Shown here piece by piece: positions 44,915 to 54,013 of a stretch of 64,000 nt of DNA (position 1 is the stretch's first letter; each line of letters begins with the position of its first letter). The notes beneath the pieces are model-generated. The model was not told the DNA's origin, did not search any database, and was given only the letters and a program-made list of their open reading frames with translations. This stretch comes from Streptomyces fodineus (GTDB lineage: Bacteria; Actinomycetota; Actinomycetes; Streptomycetales; Streptomycetaceae), in assembly GCF_001735805.1 (NCBI RefSeq), contig NZ_CP017248.1, positions 3,906,001 to 3,970,000 on the forward strand. Reading direction: 5' to 3'. The position numbers were made by a program, and so were the translations under genes.

Positions 44915-45551
44915 TCAGGCGGTGGCCGAACGGTACTTGCGGACCGCGAAGGTGCGGAAGACGGCGATGATCACGCTGAAGGGGTTCCACTCGGCTATGT
45001 GCCGCAGCCACGGGGTCATGTGACCGGGGTCCACGAAGGCGTTGGAGATGAACGTGACCGGGAACAGCCAGATCAGCCCGCTGGACGTGGCCGCCTCCGG
45101 GGTGCGCACGGACATGCCGATCAAAGCACCGATCCAGGTGAACGCATAGCCCAGCAGGAGCAGCAGGCCGAAGGCCGCGAGAACCTTGCCGACGTTCGTG
45201 TCGCCGTTGGATCCGACGCGCCAGCCGACCAGCAGCGCGACCACGGCGAGCACGACCAGGGTCACGGCCGTCTGCACCAGGTCGGCGAGGGTGCGCCCGG
45301 TCAGCACCGCGCCACGCGCCATCGGCAGGGAGCGGAAGCGGTCGATGAGCCCCTTGTGCATGTCGTCGGCGATACCGGCGCCGGAACTCGCGGTGGCGAA
45401 CGTGACGGTCTGCGCGAAGATGCCCGCCATCAGGAAGTTCTTGTAGGCGATGGGACTGGCGCTGCCTCCGATCTGCATGGAGCCGCCGAAGACATAGCTG
45501 AACAGCACCACGAACATGATGGGCTGGATGAGCCCATAGATGATCATCTCG
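44915..45551 (-). pseudogene. 3' fragment of a split ABC-2 exporter permease
   Basis: The frame encodes the C-terminal part of a DrrB-type permease from IPEMIIYGLIQPIMFVVLF to the stop. Its 5' part lies at 48195-48305, separated by a decayed mobile element. Compared with the intact paralogue in the element it also lacks 37 codons near the end: NPFS is joined directly to VIIAVFRTFAVRKYR, removing most of one periplasmic loop and helix. Both lesions indicate a dead gene. The GGTAT shared by the two break points restores the reading frame IRMSRIPEMIIYG when joined. Confidence 0.85.
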
Positions 45552-46991
45552 GGTATGCAAGTTCGCCCGTCTTCGTGTGATTGCAGTTCGTATCCTCGCC
45601 GCCCCCGGCATGGCCGGATCCCCCCTGAGCTGCACGGGTGACGGTGTACTTCGGATCGGCCGAGCCGGTCACCTCCATGGGTGGCAGCACATACAAGGGC
45701 GGTGCCGCAACGCCCTTGTACGGCGCTAGAGCCTCCAGCGCACGCTCGTACTCCCCGGAGCCCCACCAGTACTGTGCACGCCGGTACAAGGCTGCCCAGC
45801 CACGTCCACCGACGCGTTCCGAGCAGTCGTAGTCCTTCCAGTTGCTCCCGGTGCGGATCTTGTGCAGCATCATGACGAAGCCATCGCGTACGTCCCTCCA
45901 CTGACGGCTCGGCGAGATGATCTCCCTGACCTGGCGCCACTGCTCGTCAGTGATCTCGGTCGGGATCGTGATCCCGGTCTCTCGGTGCCAATCAGTGATC
46001 GGATCGGTCAGCCCCTTGTGCCGAGGCTCACCCCTGCCTGTGATCTGCACACGCACGTCGAGCAGGTCAAGCTTCTGTTCGAAGCTGAAGTCGTCCAGCC
46101 GCACATCAACCTTGTCGATCATGGCGAGCATGGCCTTGGCCCGGCCCTCCTGGCCTTCGACCTCATGCAGCCACTCGGCTACACGCTCGCGTTCCTTGGC
46201 CAGCTCGGCTTCCTGCTCCTTCAGCTCCGCTTTCAGCTCCTCGACAAGCCTGGTGTCGTCTTCGTCGTCATCCTCGACGGAGGCAAGCAGGAGCGCGATC
46301 TTGCGCTTGCGACTGCTCCGCTTCTTCTCGATCTGCGCGTCAAGCTCGGTGACGCGTCGGCGGTAGGACTCGGCGCGCTCGGGCACGCTGCCCAGTGACT
46401 CCTCGACCAGCTTGTGCAGCTTCTCCTTGTCGGACAGAAGAGCCTTCACCTCAGCCCAGACCGCGGTATCCACCTCACCAACCGGGATCTCCCAGCAGTC
46501 CTCGTGACGCTCGTTGATCGGGTGGCCTTGCCTGCCGGCCATGCAGCGGTAGTAGCGGCCGTCCGCAGTGCTGGCGCCCGTCCTGTGCACGCCGCACAGG
46601 CTGATCAGTCGGTTCGAGAGCAGGTACTTGCTGTGCTTGCTCTTGACGCGGGCGCCGCGAGCGATAGCAGCCCTAAGCGCCTCAGCTCGGTCGTCTGGGA
46701 GGGGCTTGGGGAGGTCGATGCGGAAGGAGGTGGTGATCTCCTCGCCATCCTCGTTCTCTCCAGCGAAGGTGAATTCGACGTAGCCCTTGAGGCACGCCAT
46801 CACACGAGAGACGAGGTTTCCGCCCTCCCACTCCTTGCCTCTTCGCGTGCGGTAGCCAAGGGCGTTGAGATGGCGGGCCGCGTCCTCCCGAGTCACGGGC
46901 TCGGGAGAATCGATCATGAAGTCGGCGAACTTCTCAATCTGCTCGACCTCTGCCGGGTTAAGGACCGGGTTCCCGATCGAGTGCCCCGCTC
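45544..46991 (-). pseudogene. Large serine recombinase lacking its catalytic domain
   Basis: An open frame beginning just after a TGA near 46990 encodes about 480 residues: recombinase domain (NPVLNPAEVEQIEKFADF, REDAARHLNALGYRTRRGKEW), zinc ribbon (CGVHRTGAS ... YRCMAGR), a long coiled coil (ELDAQIEKKRSSRKRKIALL) and C-terminal region. The N-terminal resolvase domain with its catalytic Ser is missing, so it cannot recombine DNA. The first ATG is at 46917. Codon use is less GC-biased than in neighbours, a sign of transfer. The last codons and stop (YPR then TGA) come from the host permease sequence past the junction. Confidence 0.85.
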
Positions 46992-47304
46992 ACCTCAGTG
47001 CTCGTGACCGCTCGATGTAGGCGTCTGACCAGCTTTCTTGACCGTCAGCGGCAGCAACGTCTTGCCGGTCGGGCCTACTTGTACCCAAGTATCCATCTGC
47101 GGGCAGATGGAGCCGTCGAGAAGCAGATGCAGTGGGTCTGGTGACGGCGAGTGCAGCGCGGAGGTCCAGCCAGCATGAGCCGTACAGAAAAGCCCCCTCC
47201 CAGTACTGGAGGGGGCTTTCGTGCGAAACGTTGGTGCTGGCCTGAGGTCCCACCCGGATCAGCTGCACCGTAGTCAATCTCGGGCACCAGGCCCTGCGGA
47301 GCCG
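46918..47304. other. Non-coding remnant between recombinase and permease
   Basis: This stretch holds the 5'-truncated edge of the recombinase, an 8-bp palindrome CCATCTGC-GG-GCAGATGG (47093-47110) and a strong terminator (47189-47219). A 33-codon frame at 46995-47096 (minus; MDTWVQVGPTGKTLLPL onward) ends just before the recombinase frame opens. It may be a fragment of an element gene but cannot be assigned. Confidence 0.4.
47189..47219 (-). terminator. Strong terminator after the element-borne permease
   Basis: A perfect 12-bp stem (AAAGCCCCCTCC and complement) with a 7-base loop is followed on the minus strand by TTTT. It would stop transcription of the permease before the recombinase remnant, and works in both directions. 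Confidence 0.9.
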
Positions 47305-48105
47305 TCAACCGGCCGCCCGGCGATACTTGCGGACCGCGAGCGTGCGGAAGAGCAGGATGATCACGGTCGACCAGATCAGCGAAGCCAACACGGGGTGCTG
47401 CATGGGCCAGGCGTCGGGGGCCCGGAAGCCTGGGGGAAGGTTGCCGAACAGTTCGCGGCTCGCCTGCACGGTGGCGCTGAACGGGTTCCATTCCGCGATG
47501 TGCCGCAGGAAGGCCGGCATCTGGTTCGCGTCCACGAAGGCGTTCGAGATGAACGTCAGCGGAAACAGCCAGATCAGGCCGCCCGAGGTCGCCGCTTCAG
47601 GGGTGCGCACGGTCAAGCCGATGAGCGCGCCGATCCACGAGAATGCGTACCCGAGCAGCAGGAGCAGGCCGAATCCGGCGAGCACCTTGCCGAGGTTCTC
47701 GTGCGTGCGCCAGCCGACGATCAGGGCGACTACCGCCAGGACGACGAGGGTGAGTGCCGTCTGGACCAGGTCGGCGAGGGTGCGCCCGGTCAGGACCGCG
47801 CCGCGCGCCATGGGCAGGGAGCGGAAGCGGTCGATGAGGCCCTTGTGCATGTCGTCGGCGATGCCCGCGCCAGCGCCCGCCGTGGCGAACGTGACGGTCT
47901 GCGCGAAGATGCCGGCCATCAGGAACTCACGGTAGGCCTGGGTGGAGTTGGACGAGCCGACCTGGATCGAGCCGCCGAACACATAGGTGAACAGCACCAC
48001 GAACATGATGGGCTGGATCAGCCCAAAAACGAGCATCTCGGGAATCCTGCCCATCCGAATCAAATTCCGGCGGGCGATGACCAAGGAATCGCTCACGGCG
48101 GTCAC
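47305..48105 (-). CDS. ABC-2 exporter permease (DrrB-like), inside the element
   Basis: 266-residue permease with six helices of the ABC-2 type; PMARGAVLTGRTLADLVQTALTL is the DrrB-like cytosolic loop. It is closely similar to the split permease around it. GTG 48105 follows AAGGAG and overlaps the end of the upstream chimeric frame. The first 25 codons contain many A/T-ending codons (TTG, AAT, ATT, GTT, TTT), then usage returns to the host norm. With the host gene broken, this copy is the likely partner of the upstream ATPase, exporting an unknown drug-like compound. Confidence 0.88.
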   Translation of the reverse strand: MTAVSDSLVIARRNLIRMGRIPEMLVFGLIQPIMFVVLFTYVFGGSIQVGSSNSTQAYREFLMAGIFAQTVTFATAGAGAGIADDMHKGLIDRFRSLPMARGAVLTGRTLADLVQTALTLVVLAVVALIVGWRTHENLGKVLAGFGLLLLLGYAFSWIGALIGLTVRTPEAATSGGLIWLFPLTFISNAFVDANQMPAFLRHIAEWNPFSATVQASRELFGNLPPGFRAPDAWPMQHPVLASLIWSTVIILLFRTLAVRKYRRAAG

Positions 48106-48305
48106 TTCACCTGCTCCTTCAAGGAGTTGGCTCGGTCGTCTCGGATACGCGGCGAGATGAAGCCCGACCGATACGAGCGAGCAGGATTCGGTATCCGTGA
48201 CATGCGGATGAGGTTCCGCTTGGCCACGACCATCGAGTCGCGGACGGAGCGGCTGAGGGGGTTGCCGGGCGGTGCCACCCGTACGGCTTCGCTGACGGCG
48301 GTCAT
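48102..48305 (-). pseudogene. 5' fragment of the split permease fused to element sequence
   Basis: The first 37 codons or so (MTAVSEAVRVAPPGNPLSR ... KRNLIRMSRIP) are the start of the permease whose 3' part is at 44915-45551. After the GGTAT junction the frame runs on in element DNA (NPARSYRSGFIS...) and stops at the GTG of the intact permease. The ATG overlaps the ATPase stop, so the leader is still translated and may serve to carry ribosomes to the intact copy. Confidence 0.8.
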
Positions 48306-49315
48306 TTCACGGCCTCCTTGCCGTTCGCCTCGTCCTGGCCGGCGCTCTCGGCCACGTGTCCCGTCAACGACAGGAAGACGTCGTCGAGGGTGGGGCGGCG
48401 CAGCCCGATGTCGTCTATCTCGATCCCGCGGGTGTCCAGCTCGCGGATGATCTCGGCGAGCAGCTTGGCGCCGCCGGTGACGGGGACCGTGAGCATGCGG
48501 GTGTGCTCCTCGACCGTGACGTCACCCTTGCCGAACCCGCGCAGCGCCTCGGCGGTGCCGGCTATGTGGTCGCGTTCGTGCACCACGACCTCGACGCGCT
48601 CGCCGCCGGTGCGGGCCTTGAGCTGGTCGGAGGTGCCCTTGGCGATGACCCGGCCGTGGTCGACCACCGCGATGTCGTGCGCGAGATGGTCGGCCTCCTC
48701 CAGATACTGCGTGGTGAGCAGCAGGGTCGTACCGCCGGAGACGAGCTGCTTGATGACCTCCCACAGCTGCTGGCGGTTGCGCGGGTCGAGGCCGGTCGTC
48801 GGCTCGTCCATGAACATCACCGGCGGCGAGACCACGAGGGCCGCGGCGAGGTCGAGCCGGCGGCGCATGCCTCCGGAGTAGGTCTTGGCGGGGCGGTCGG
48901 CGGCGTCCGCGAGGTTGAACTGCTCCAGCAGCTCGGATGCGCGCTGCCGGGCCGCCTTGGCCCTCATCTGGTACAGCTGACCGACCATCTGCAGGTTCTC
49001 CCGGCCGGTCAGGTATTCGTCGACCGCCGCGAACTGGCCGGACAGGCCGATGGAGCGGCGTACGGCGTCGGGGTCTTTGAGCACGTCGACGCCCGCGACG
49101 ACCGCCTTGCCGCTGTCGGGGCGCAGCAAGGTCGTCAGGCAGCGCACGGCCGTCGTCTTGCCGGCGCCGTTCGGTCCGAGGAGGCCGAGGACCGTGCCCT
49201 CGGGCACGTCCAGGTCTACGCCGTCGAGAGCCCTTACGTCGCCGAAGGTCTTCACCAGGCCTTCGGCATGGATGGCGCCTGGCATGTCTGTCTCCACGTC
49301 ATCGGGGATCGTCAT
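48302..49315 (-). CDS. DrrA-type ABC exporter ATPase
   Basis: 337-residue ATP-binding subunit. Walker A is GPNGAGKTT, the signature YSGGMRRRLDLAAAL, Walker B VMFMDEPTTGLD, with the C-terminal extension typical of daunorubicin-resistance ATPases (VEVVVHERDHIAG ... RRPTLDDVFLSLTG). It powers export through a DrrB-like permease. The start is ATG 49315; ATG 49285 with a better GGAG site is an alternative. It overlaps the disrupted permease start (ATGA). Confidence 0.93.
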   Translation of the reverse strand: MTIPDDVETDMPGAIHAEGLVKTFGDVRALDGVDLDVPEGTVLGLLGPNGAGKTTAVRCLTTLLRPDSGKAVVAGVDVLKDPDAVRRSIGLSGQFAAVDEYLTGRENLQMVGQLYQMRAKAARQRASELLEQFNLADAADRPAKTYSGGMRRRLDLAAALVVSPPVMFMDEPTTGLDPRNRQQLWEVIKQLVSGGTTLLLTTQYLEEADHLAHDIAVVDHGRVIAKGTSDQLKARTGGERVEVVVHERDHIAGTAEALRGFGKGDVTVEEHTRMLTVPVTGGAKLLAEIIRELDTRGIEIDDIGLRRPTLDDVFLSLTGHVAESAGQDEANGKEAVK

Positions 49316-49522
49316 CCGGGATTCTTCGGAAAGGCTAGGTTTGCCCGCCTGGATCCGCCCGTGGTTTTCCCACGGGCAGACGGCCGGCGGGCCGCCCGTC
49401 CACACCATAACGCGATGTATCGCGTCTCTCAATGGGGTGGATCGGGGATCGACTCGAACGGGTGATCGGTGGGTAGGGAGTGATCAGTAGGGGCTGGGGG
49501 CCGGACCCGGGAGCCGGGGCTC

Positions 49523-50752
49523 TCAGTTCATGACGAGGTAACCCGCGTCCCGCAGGGCCTGGCCGACCTCGGCGCAGTGCGCCGGGCCCTTCGTCTCGAG
49601 GTGCAGCTCCACCTCCGCCTCCGTGAGCCCGAGCCGGGGGTCGGTTCGTACGTGGCTCACGTCGAGGACATTAGCGTCGACCACTGACAACACCCCGAGG
49701 AGCGTGGCGAGGGCGCCCGGGCGGTCCGTCAGCCGGAGCCGAACGGCCAGGTAGCGGCCCTGCGCGGCCATGCCGTGACGCAGCACGCGCTGCATCAGCA
49801 CCGGGTCCACGTTGCCGCCGGAGAGCACCGCGACGACCGGGCCCTCGAAGGCGTCCGGCGCGGCCAGCAGCGCCGCGACCGGGCTCGCCCCGGCCGGCTC
49901 GACGACCAGCTTGGCCCGCTCCAGACACAGCAGCAGCGCGGCCGACAGCTGGTCCTCGCTGACCGTGCGCACCTCGTCGACCAGATCGCTGACGATCGCG
50001 AACGGCACCAGGCCGGGCCGCCCCACCTTGATGCCGTCGGCCATCGTCGCCGGGTTCTCCACCGACACCGGACGCCCGGCGGCCAGCGAGGGCGGGTAGG
50101 CCGCCGCGCCCTCCGCCTGTACGCCGACGATCCTGACGTCCGGCCTGATCGCCTTCACCGCCACCGCGATCCCGGCCGCGAGCCCGCCGCCGCCGACACC
50201 GACGACGATCGTGCGCACCTCGGGGCACTGCTCCAGGATCTCCAGGCCGACCGTGCCCTGGCCTGCGATGATGTCCGGATGGTCGAAGGGGTGGATGAAC
50301 ACCGCGCCCGTCTCGGCCGCGTACTCCTCGGCGGCGGCCAGCGTCTCGTCGACCACCTGGCCGTGCAGGCGCACCTCGGCGCCGTAGTCACGGGTCGCGC
50401 TGATCTTCGGCAGCGGGGCGCCCTTCGGCATGAACACCGTGGAGTGCACCCCGAGCAGCGCGGACGCGAGCGCCACACCCTGGGCGTGGTTCCCGGCGCT
50501 CGCCGCCACCACGCCGGCCGCCCGCTCCTCCGGCAGCAGTCCGGCGATCCGCACATAGGCACCGCGCAGCTTGAACGAGCCGGTGCGCTGGAGGTTCTCG
50601 CACTTCAGCTGCACCGGCGCGCCGACCAGCTGGGTCAGGTGCCGGCTGCCCTCCATCGCGGTCACCCGTGCCACGCCCGAGAGCATCTTCTGGGCGCCGC
50701 GCACGTCGTCGAGGGTGACGGAACGCAAGGGGTGTGCCGTGCCGTAGCTCAT
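49523..50752 (-). CDS. ilvA: Threonine ammonia-lyase (biosynthetic)
   Basis: 409-residue PLP enzyme that deaminates L-threonine to 2-oxobutanoate, the first step to isoleucine. The PLP lysine lies in RTGSFKLRGAY, and the phosphate loop is GVGGGGLAAG. The C-terminal 80 residues (RYLAVRLRLTDRPGALATLLGVL) form one ACT domain, so feedback control differs from the two-domain E. coli type. Divergent from marR. Confidence 0.94.
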   Translation of the reverse strand: MSYGTAHPLRSVTLDDVRGAQKMLSGVARVTAMEGSRHLTQLVGAPVQLKCENLQRTGSFKLRGAYVRIAGLLPEERAAGVVAASAGNHAQGVALASALLGVHSTVFMPKGAPLPKISATRDYGAEVRLHGQVVDETLAAAEEYAAETGAVFIHPFDHPDIIAGQGTVGLEILEQCPEVRTIVVGVGGGGLAAGIAVAVKAIRPDVRIVGVQAEGAAAYPPSLAAGRPVSVENPATMADGIKVGRPGLVPFAIVSDLVDEVRTVSEDQLSAALLLCLERAKLVVEPAGASPVAALLAAPDAFEGPVVAVLSGGNVDPVLMQRVLRHGMAAQGRYLAVRLRLTDRPGALATLLGVLSVVDANVLDVSHVRTDPRLGLTEAEVELHLETKGPAHCAEVGQALRDAGYLVMN

Positions 50753-50896
50753 GACTCCAGGATCGCAGTTCACGGTCGTACACGACGGGTGTGACCAAGC
50801 TCCGAGACCGGTTTGTGCAGCGCCGGTACGACCCGCCGCCGGGCCGCGTACCCTGTCCCCCAACCCAGCAGCCCTTCATGAAGCGAGCCTCCGGCC

Positions 50897-51421
50897 ATGC
50901 CCACAACACCCGATCTGTCGATGGACATGACGACCGTCGGTGACACCGGTCTTCTCGACACCCTCCAGCACGAGGTGGCGGTGTTCGCCCGCCGTGCCGA
51001 ACAGACGCGGCTCGGCGGGGTCGGGCAGGTGCGCAACTCCATGGACCGGGCGGCGTATCTGCTGCTCAACCGCCTCGACAAGGAAGGGCCGATGGGCGTC
51101 AAGGCGCTCGCCGCGAGCATGGGCATCGACTCCTCCACGGTCACCCGGCAGGTGGCTCCGCTGGTCGACACCGGGCTCGTCAAGCGCACCTCGCACCCCG
51201 AGGACGGCCGTGCGGTGGTCCTTCAGCTCTCCCCGCGCGGGGCGGCCCGGCTGGAGGAGGTGCGCTCCTCCAGGCGTCAGCTGATGGCCGAGCTGACGCA
51301 GGACTGGGCGCCGGAGGAGCGCGAGCAGTTCTGCACCCTCCTGACCCGCTTCAACCGCGCGCTGTCCGCGCGCATGTCCGTGCAGGAGCCCCCGCCGGCG
51401 GAACAGTCGCCGGCGTCCTGA
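50897..51421 (+). CDS. MarR-family regulator
   Basis: 174-residue winged-helix regulator (GVKALAASMGIDSSTVTRQVAPLVDTGLVKR as recognition region; DGRAVVLQLSPRG as the wing). MarR dimers usually release DNA on binding phenolic or oxidising compounds. It lies between ilvA and a sigma-like gene without a clear target. Confidence 0.9.
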   Translation: MPTTPDLSMDMTTVGDTGLLDTLQHEVAVFARRAEQTRLGGVGQVRNSMDRAAYLLLNRLDKEGPMGVKALAASMGIDSSTVTRQVAPLVDTGLVKRTSHPEDGRAVVLQLSPRGAARLEEVRSSRRQLMAELTQDWAPEEREQFCTLLTRFNRALSARMSVQEPPPAEQSPAS

Positions 51422-51574
51422 ACACGGACGCCCACCGCCACCCGCACCCGACGGCACCGGTCGGTTCCGGACTCTTGACCCCGGGGCCATCGCTGGCCTC
51501 ATATGAGACCGGGTCCTGTGTCGTACGCGCTTCACCTGTCCCGTACCCGGCAGGGCCCTCCAGGGGGAGGCGCG

Positions 51575-52078
51575 GTGCGTGATCGGCAGCTGTCCCGAGG
51601 TGCCCGCCGGGCCCGGGAGTTCGAGGCGTTCGTCGCGGGCGCGGCCGGACGTCTGCTGCATGCCGCCACGCTCCTGACGGCGGAGGCACCGGACGCCAGC
51701 CCGCGCGCGCGGCGCCTGCTGACGCTCGCGCTCGCCCACACCTACGCGCACTGGGACCGGCTGCACGGCGAGGACCCCTACGACTGCGCCCGCCAGTACC
51801 TCGCCTCGCGGTTCGCGCGCACGACCTGGCACCAGTACGGTGCCTTCGGCCGCGCCCGCCCGGATCCGCGCAGCCCCCTCGCCGTGCTCACCCCCCGGGA
51901 ACGCCTGATCCTGGTGCTTCGCCTCTACGAAGGCGTGGCCGAAGAACAGGCAGCGGCCCTTCTGGGTCTGCCGACGGAACGCGTCCACACCATCTGCGAC
52001 CGGGCGACAGCCACCCTGCTCCACCCACCCCGCCCGGCCCCGCCACGAACGGTGGGCAGGGAGGTGGCGCCTTCATGA
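51575..52078 (+). CDS. Sigma-70 region 4-like regulatory protein
   Basis: 167-residue protein whose C-terminal half resembles sigma region 4 (LAVLTPRERLILVLRLYEGVAEEQAAALLGLPTERVHTICDRAT in outline), while the N-terminal half is helical but lacks a clear region 2. It may be an atypical ECF factor or a DNA-binding partner. GTG 51575 is chosen for its strong GGGGAGG site. Its stop overlaps the next short frame (ATGA). Confidence 0.75.
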   Translation: MRDRQLSRGARRAREFEAFVAGAAGRLLHAATLLTAEAPDASPRARRLLTLALAHTYAHWDRLHGEDPYDCARQYLASRFARTTWHQYGAFGRARPDPRSPLAVLTPRERLILVLRLYEGVAEEQAAALLGLPTERVHTICDRATATLLHPPRPAPPRTVGREVAPS

Positions 52079-52185
52079 GCGCTGTGGGTGGGGACGGTTC
52101 CGAGGGCGGGGGCGGCCCTGTCCGGGTCCGGGCCCCGCGAGGTGCGCACGGGCCTCTGCCTCGGCGTGCGGGGAGGGTGTGGTGA
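52075..52185 (+). CDS. Very short coupled frame, uncertain
   Basis: A 36-codon frame (MSAVGGDGSEGGGGPVRVR onward) begins at an ATGA overlap with the sigma-like gene and ends at a GTGA overlap with the next gene. The double coupling suggests it is translated. It may simply link ribosomes to the next gene, or its end (RRAGRVW) may be a frameshifted N-terminus of that gene. Confidence 0.3.
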   Translation: MSAVGGDGSEGGGGPVRVRAPRGAHGPLPRRAGRVW

Positions 52186-52430
52186 ACCGGATCGAGCGGG
52201 AGGCCGCCGCCCGGCAGATCATGGAGCAGGTCCCGGCACCCGTGCCGCCGGACCTGTGCGCGGAGGCGGTGCGCCGTGGGGAGCGCCTGCTGCGGCGAAG
52301 GCTGCTCGTCCGCCGGGTGATGTGGATGCTGGCCCTCGCCGCGGCCGTCGCCTTCACTGTGTGGGCGGCCCGTGTGCACCCGTGGACGCAGCCGCCCTCC
52401 CAGACGACACCGCCGATCACCGGCTGGTGA
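52182..52430 (+). CDS. Small membrane protein, possible anti-sigma or partner of the sigma-like protein
   Basis: 82-residue protein with a helical cytosolic N-terminus (NRIEREAAARQIMEQVPAPVP) and one membrane helix (VMWMLALAAAVAFTVWAA). Its position after a sigma-like gene fits a membrane-tethered partner, but it has no zinc anti-sigma HxxxCxxC motif. The role is inference only. Confidence 0.6.
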   Translation: MNRIEREAAARQIMEQVPAPVPPDLCAEAVRRGERLLRRRLLVRRVMWMLALAAAVAFTVWAARVHPWTQPPSQTTPPITGW

Positions 52431-52690
52431 ACCGACCGGCCGACGGCGGTGAGCCTCGCACCGGCGGGCAGGTACGTCCACGGGGCGACGGCCTGTCACG
52501 AGCCGTCGCCCTCGACCAGCCACCCGGTAGCAGGCAACCAGAGGCCGGCGGTCGGCCCCCGGTCGCCGGGCATGATCCAGAGCCACGAGCGATCGGCCAC
52601 CGGTGGTCGGCCATCGACCACAGGCCGGCCACCGGCCGGCCCCGCGGGCCGCCCCGTAACCGGCGGCCTCGGGGCAGGCGGCAGGCTCGG
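52431..52690. other. Palindrome-rich convergent gap
   Basis: Between the convergent small membrane gene and metB lies GC-rich DNA with many short inverted repeats built from GGCCGGC/GCCGGCC and CCGGTGG motifs (for example around 52600-52660). They probably fold into terminator hairpins. No gene is seen. Confidence 0.45.
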
Positions 52691-53845
52691 TCAGCCCAGG
52701 GCCTGCTGGAGGTCCGCCAGCAGGTCGTCGACGTTTTCGATGCCGACGGACAGGCGCACCAGGTCGGCGGGGACCTCCAGCGCGGAACCGGCCGCGGAGG
52801 CGTGCGTCATGCGGCCGGGGTGCTCGATCAGGGATTCGACGCCACCGAGCGACTCGCCGAGGGTGAACACCTTGGCGCGGTTGCACACCTCGACCGCGGC
52901 CTCCTCGCCGCCCTCGACCCGGAAGGACACCATGCCGCCGAACGCCTTCATCTGCTTCGCGGCGACCTCGTGTCCGGGGTGCTCGGGCAGGCCCGGGTAG
53001 AGCACGCTGGTCACGCGCGCGTGCCGGGTCAGCATGTCGGCGATCTTCGTGGCGTTCTCGCTGTGCCGGTCCATCCGCACCGCGAGGGTCTTGGTGCCGC
53101 GCAGCACCAGCCAGGAGTCGAAGGGACCGGCGACGGCGCCCATCGCGTTCTGGTGGTAGGCGAGTTCCTCGCCGAGGCCCTGGTCGGAGACGATCAGCGC
53201 GCCGCCGACGACGTCCGAGTGACCGCCCATGTACTTGGTCAGGGAGTGGACGACGACGTCCGCACCGAGCGACAGCGGCTGCTGCAGGTAGGGCGTGGCG
53301 AAGGTGTTGTCGACGACGAGCTTCGCACCCGCACTGTGCGCGACCTGAGCGACGGCGGCGATGTCGGTGATGCCGAGCAGCGGGTTGGAGGGGGTCTCCA
53401 CCCAGACGGCCTTGGTCTTCGGGGTGATCGCGGCGCGTACGGCGGCCGGGTCGCTGGTGTCGGCGACGGACCACTCCACGCCCCAGCGGGTGACGACCTT
53501 GGCGAAGAGGCGGAAGGTGCCGCCGTAGGCGTCGTTCGGGATCACCACGTGGTCACCGGGGCTGAGCAGCGTGCGCAGCAGGGTGTCCTCGGCCGCCAGG
53601 CCGGACGCGAAGGCGAGACCGCGGCGGCCGCCCTCCAGCGCGGCGAGGTTCTCCTCGAGGGCGGTGCGGGTGGGGTTGGCGCTGCGGCTGTACTCGTAGC
53701 CGCCGCGCAGTCCGCCGACGCCGTCCTGCTTGTAGGTCGAGACCTGGTAGATCGGCGGGACGACCGCGCCGGTGAGGGGATCCGCGGTGTTGCCCGCGTG
53801 GATCGCGAGGGTCTCGAAGTGCTGACTGATATGCCTGTCGCTCAT
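52691..53845 (-). CDS. metB: Cystathionine gamma-synthase
   Basis: 384-residue PLP enzyme of the Cys/Met metabolism family, joining an O-acyl-homoserine with cysteine to give cystathionine. The PLP lysine is in SLTKYMGGHSDVVGG, and GYEYSRSANPTRTALEENLAALEGG is the N-terminal signature. In streptomycetes the same enzyme class may also act as gamma-lyase. ATG 53845 is chosen as the start of the conserved region. Confidence 0.93.
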   Translation of the reverse strand: MSDRHISQHFETLAIHAGNTADPLTGAVVPPIYQVSTYKQDGVGGLRGGYEYSRSANPTRTALEENLAALEGGRRGLAFASGLAAEDTLLRTLLSPGDHVVIPNDAYGGTFRLFAKVVTRWGVEWSVADTSDPAAVRAAITPKTKAVWVETPSNPLLGITDIAAVAQVAHSAGAKLVVDNTFATPYLQQPLSLGADVVVHSLTKYMGGHSDVVGGALIVSDQGLGEELAYHQNAMGAVAGPFDSWLVLRGTKTLAVRMDRHSENATKIADMLTRHARVTSVLYPGLPEHPGHEVAAKQMKAFGGMVSFRVEGGEEAAVEVCNRAKVFTLGESLGGVESLIEHPGRMTHASAAGSALEVPADLVRLSVGIENVDDLLADLQQALG

Positions 53846-54013
53846 GTACACCGAGCGTAATGCGCCGGGCCGGATGCTGACGCCCGCGGGGCCGGGCAGC
53901 ACAGGACTGAGGGATTTCCCTGCATGCCCCTCGTGTCATGGACCGGACGGGAGTTTTCCACAGCCCCGCGGCGGGGTTGGCCAATTGTCGGCGGCGTCTG
54001 GTTCGCTTGAGGC

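Larger units (their letters stand above)
45552..48194. mobile_element. Decayed integrative element in an ABC permease gene
   Basis: The 5-base sequence GGTAT occurs at both edges (45552-45556 and 48190-48194). Joining the host flanks at GGTAT rebuilds an uninterrupted permease reading frame, so these are attL/attR-like junctions. Inside are a truncated serine recombinase at one end and an intact permease at the other. At about 2.6 kb it is far smaller than a phage or ICE, so the centre (including the recombinase 5' part) has probably been lost. Confidence 0.75.

Noticed and set aside
46995..47096. 33-codon frame upstream of the recombinase as a gene
   Set aside because: It is too short and unrecognisable; it is only noted as a possible fragment of the element.
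48102..48305. 67-codon frame as an authentic small protein
   Set aside because: Its first part is the start of the split permease and the rest is element sequence past the attachment-like junction, so it is a chimeric remnant.
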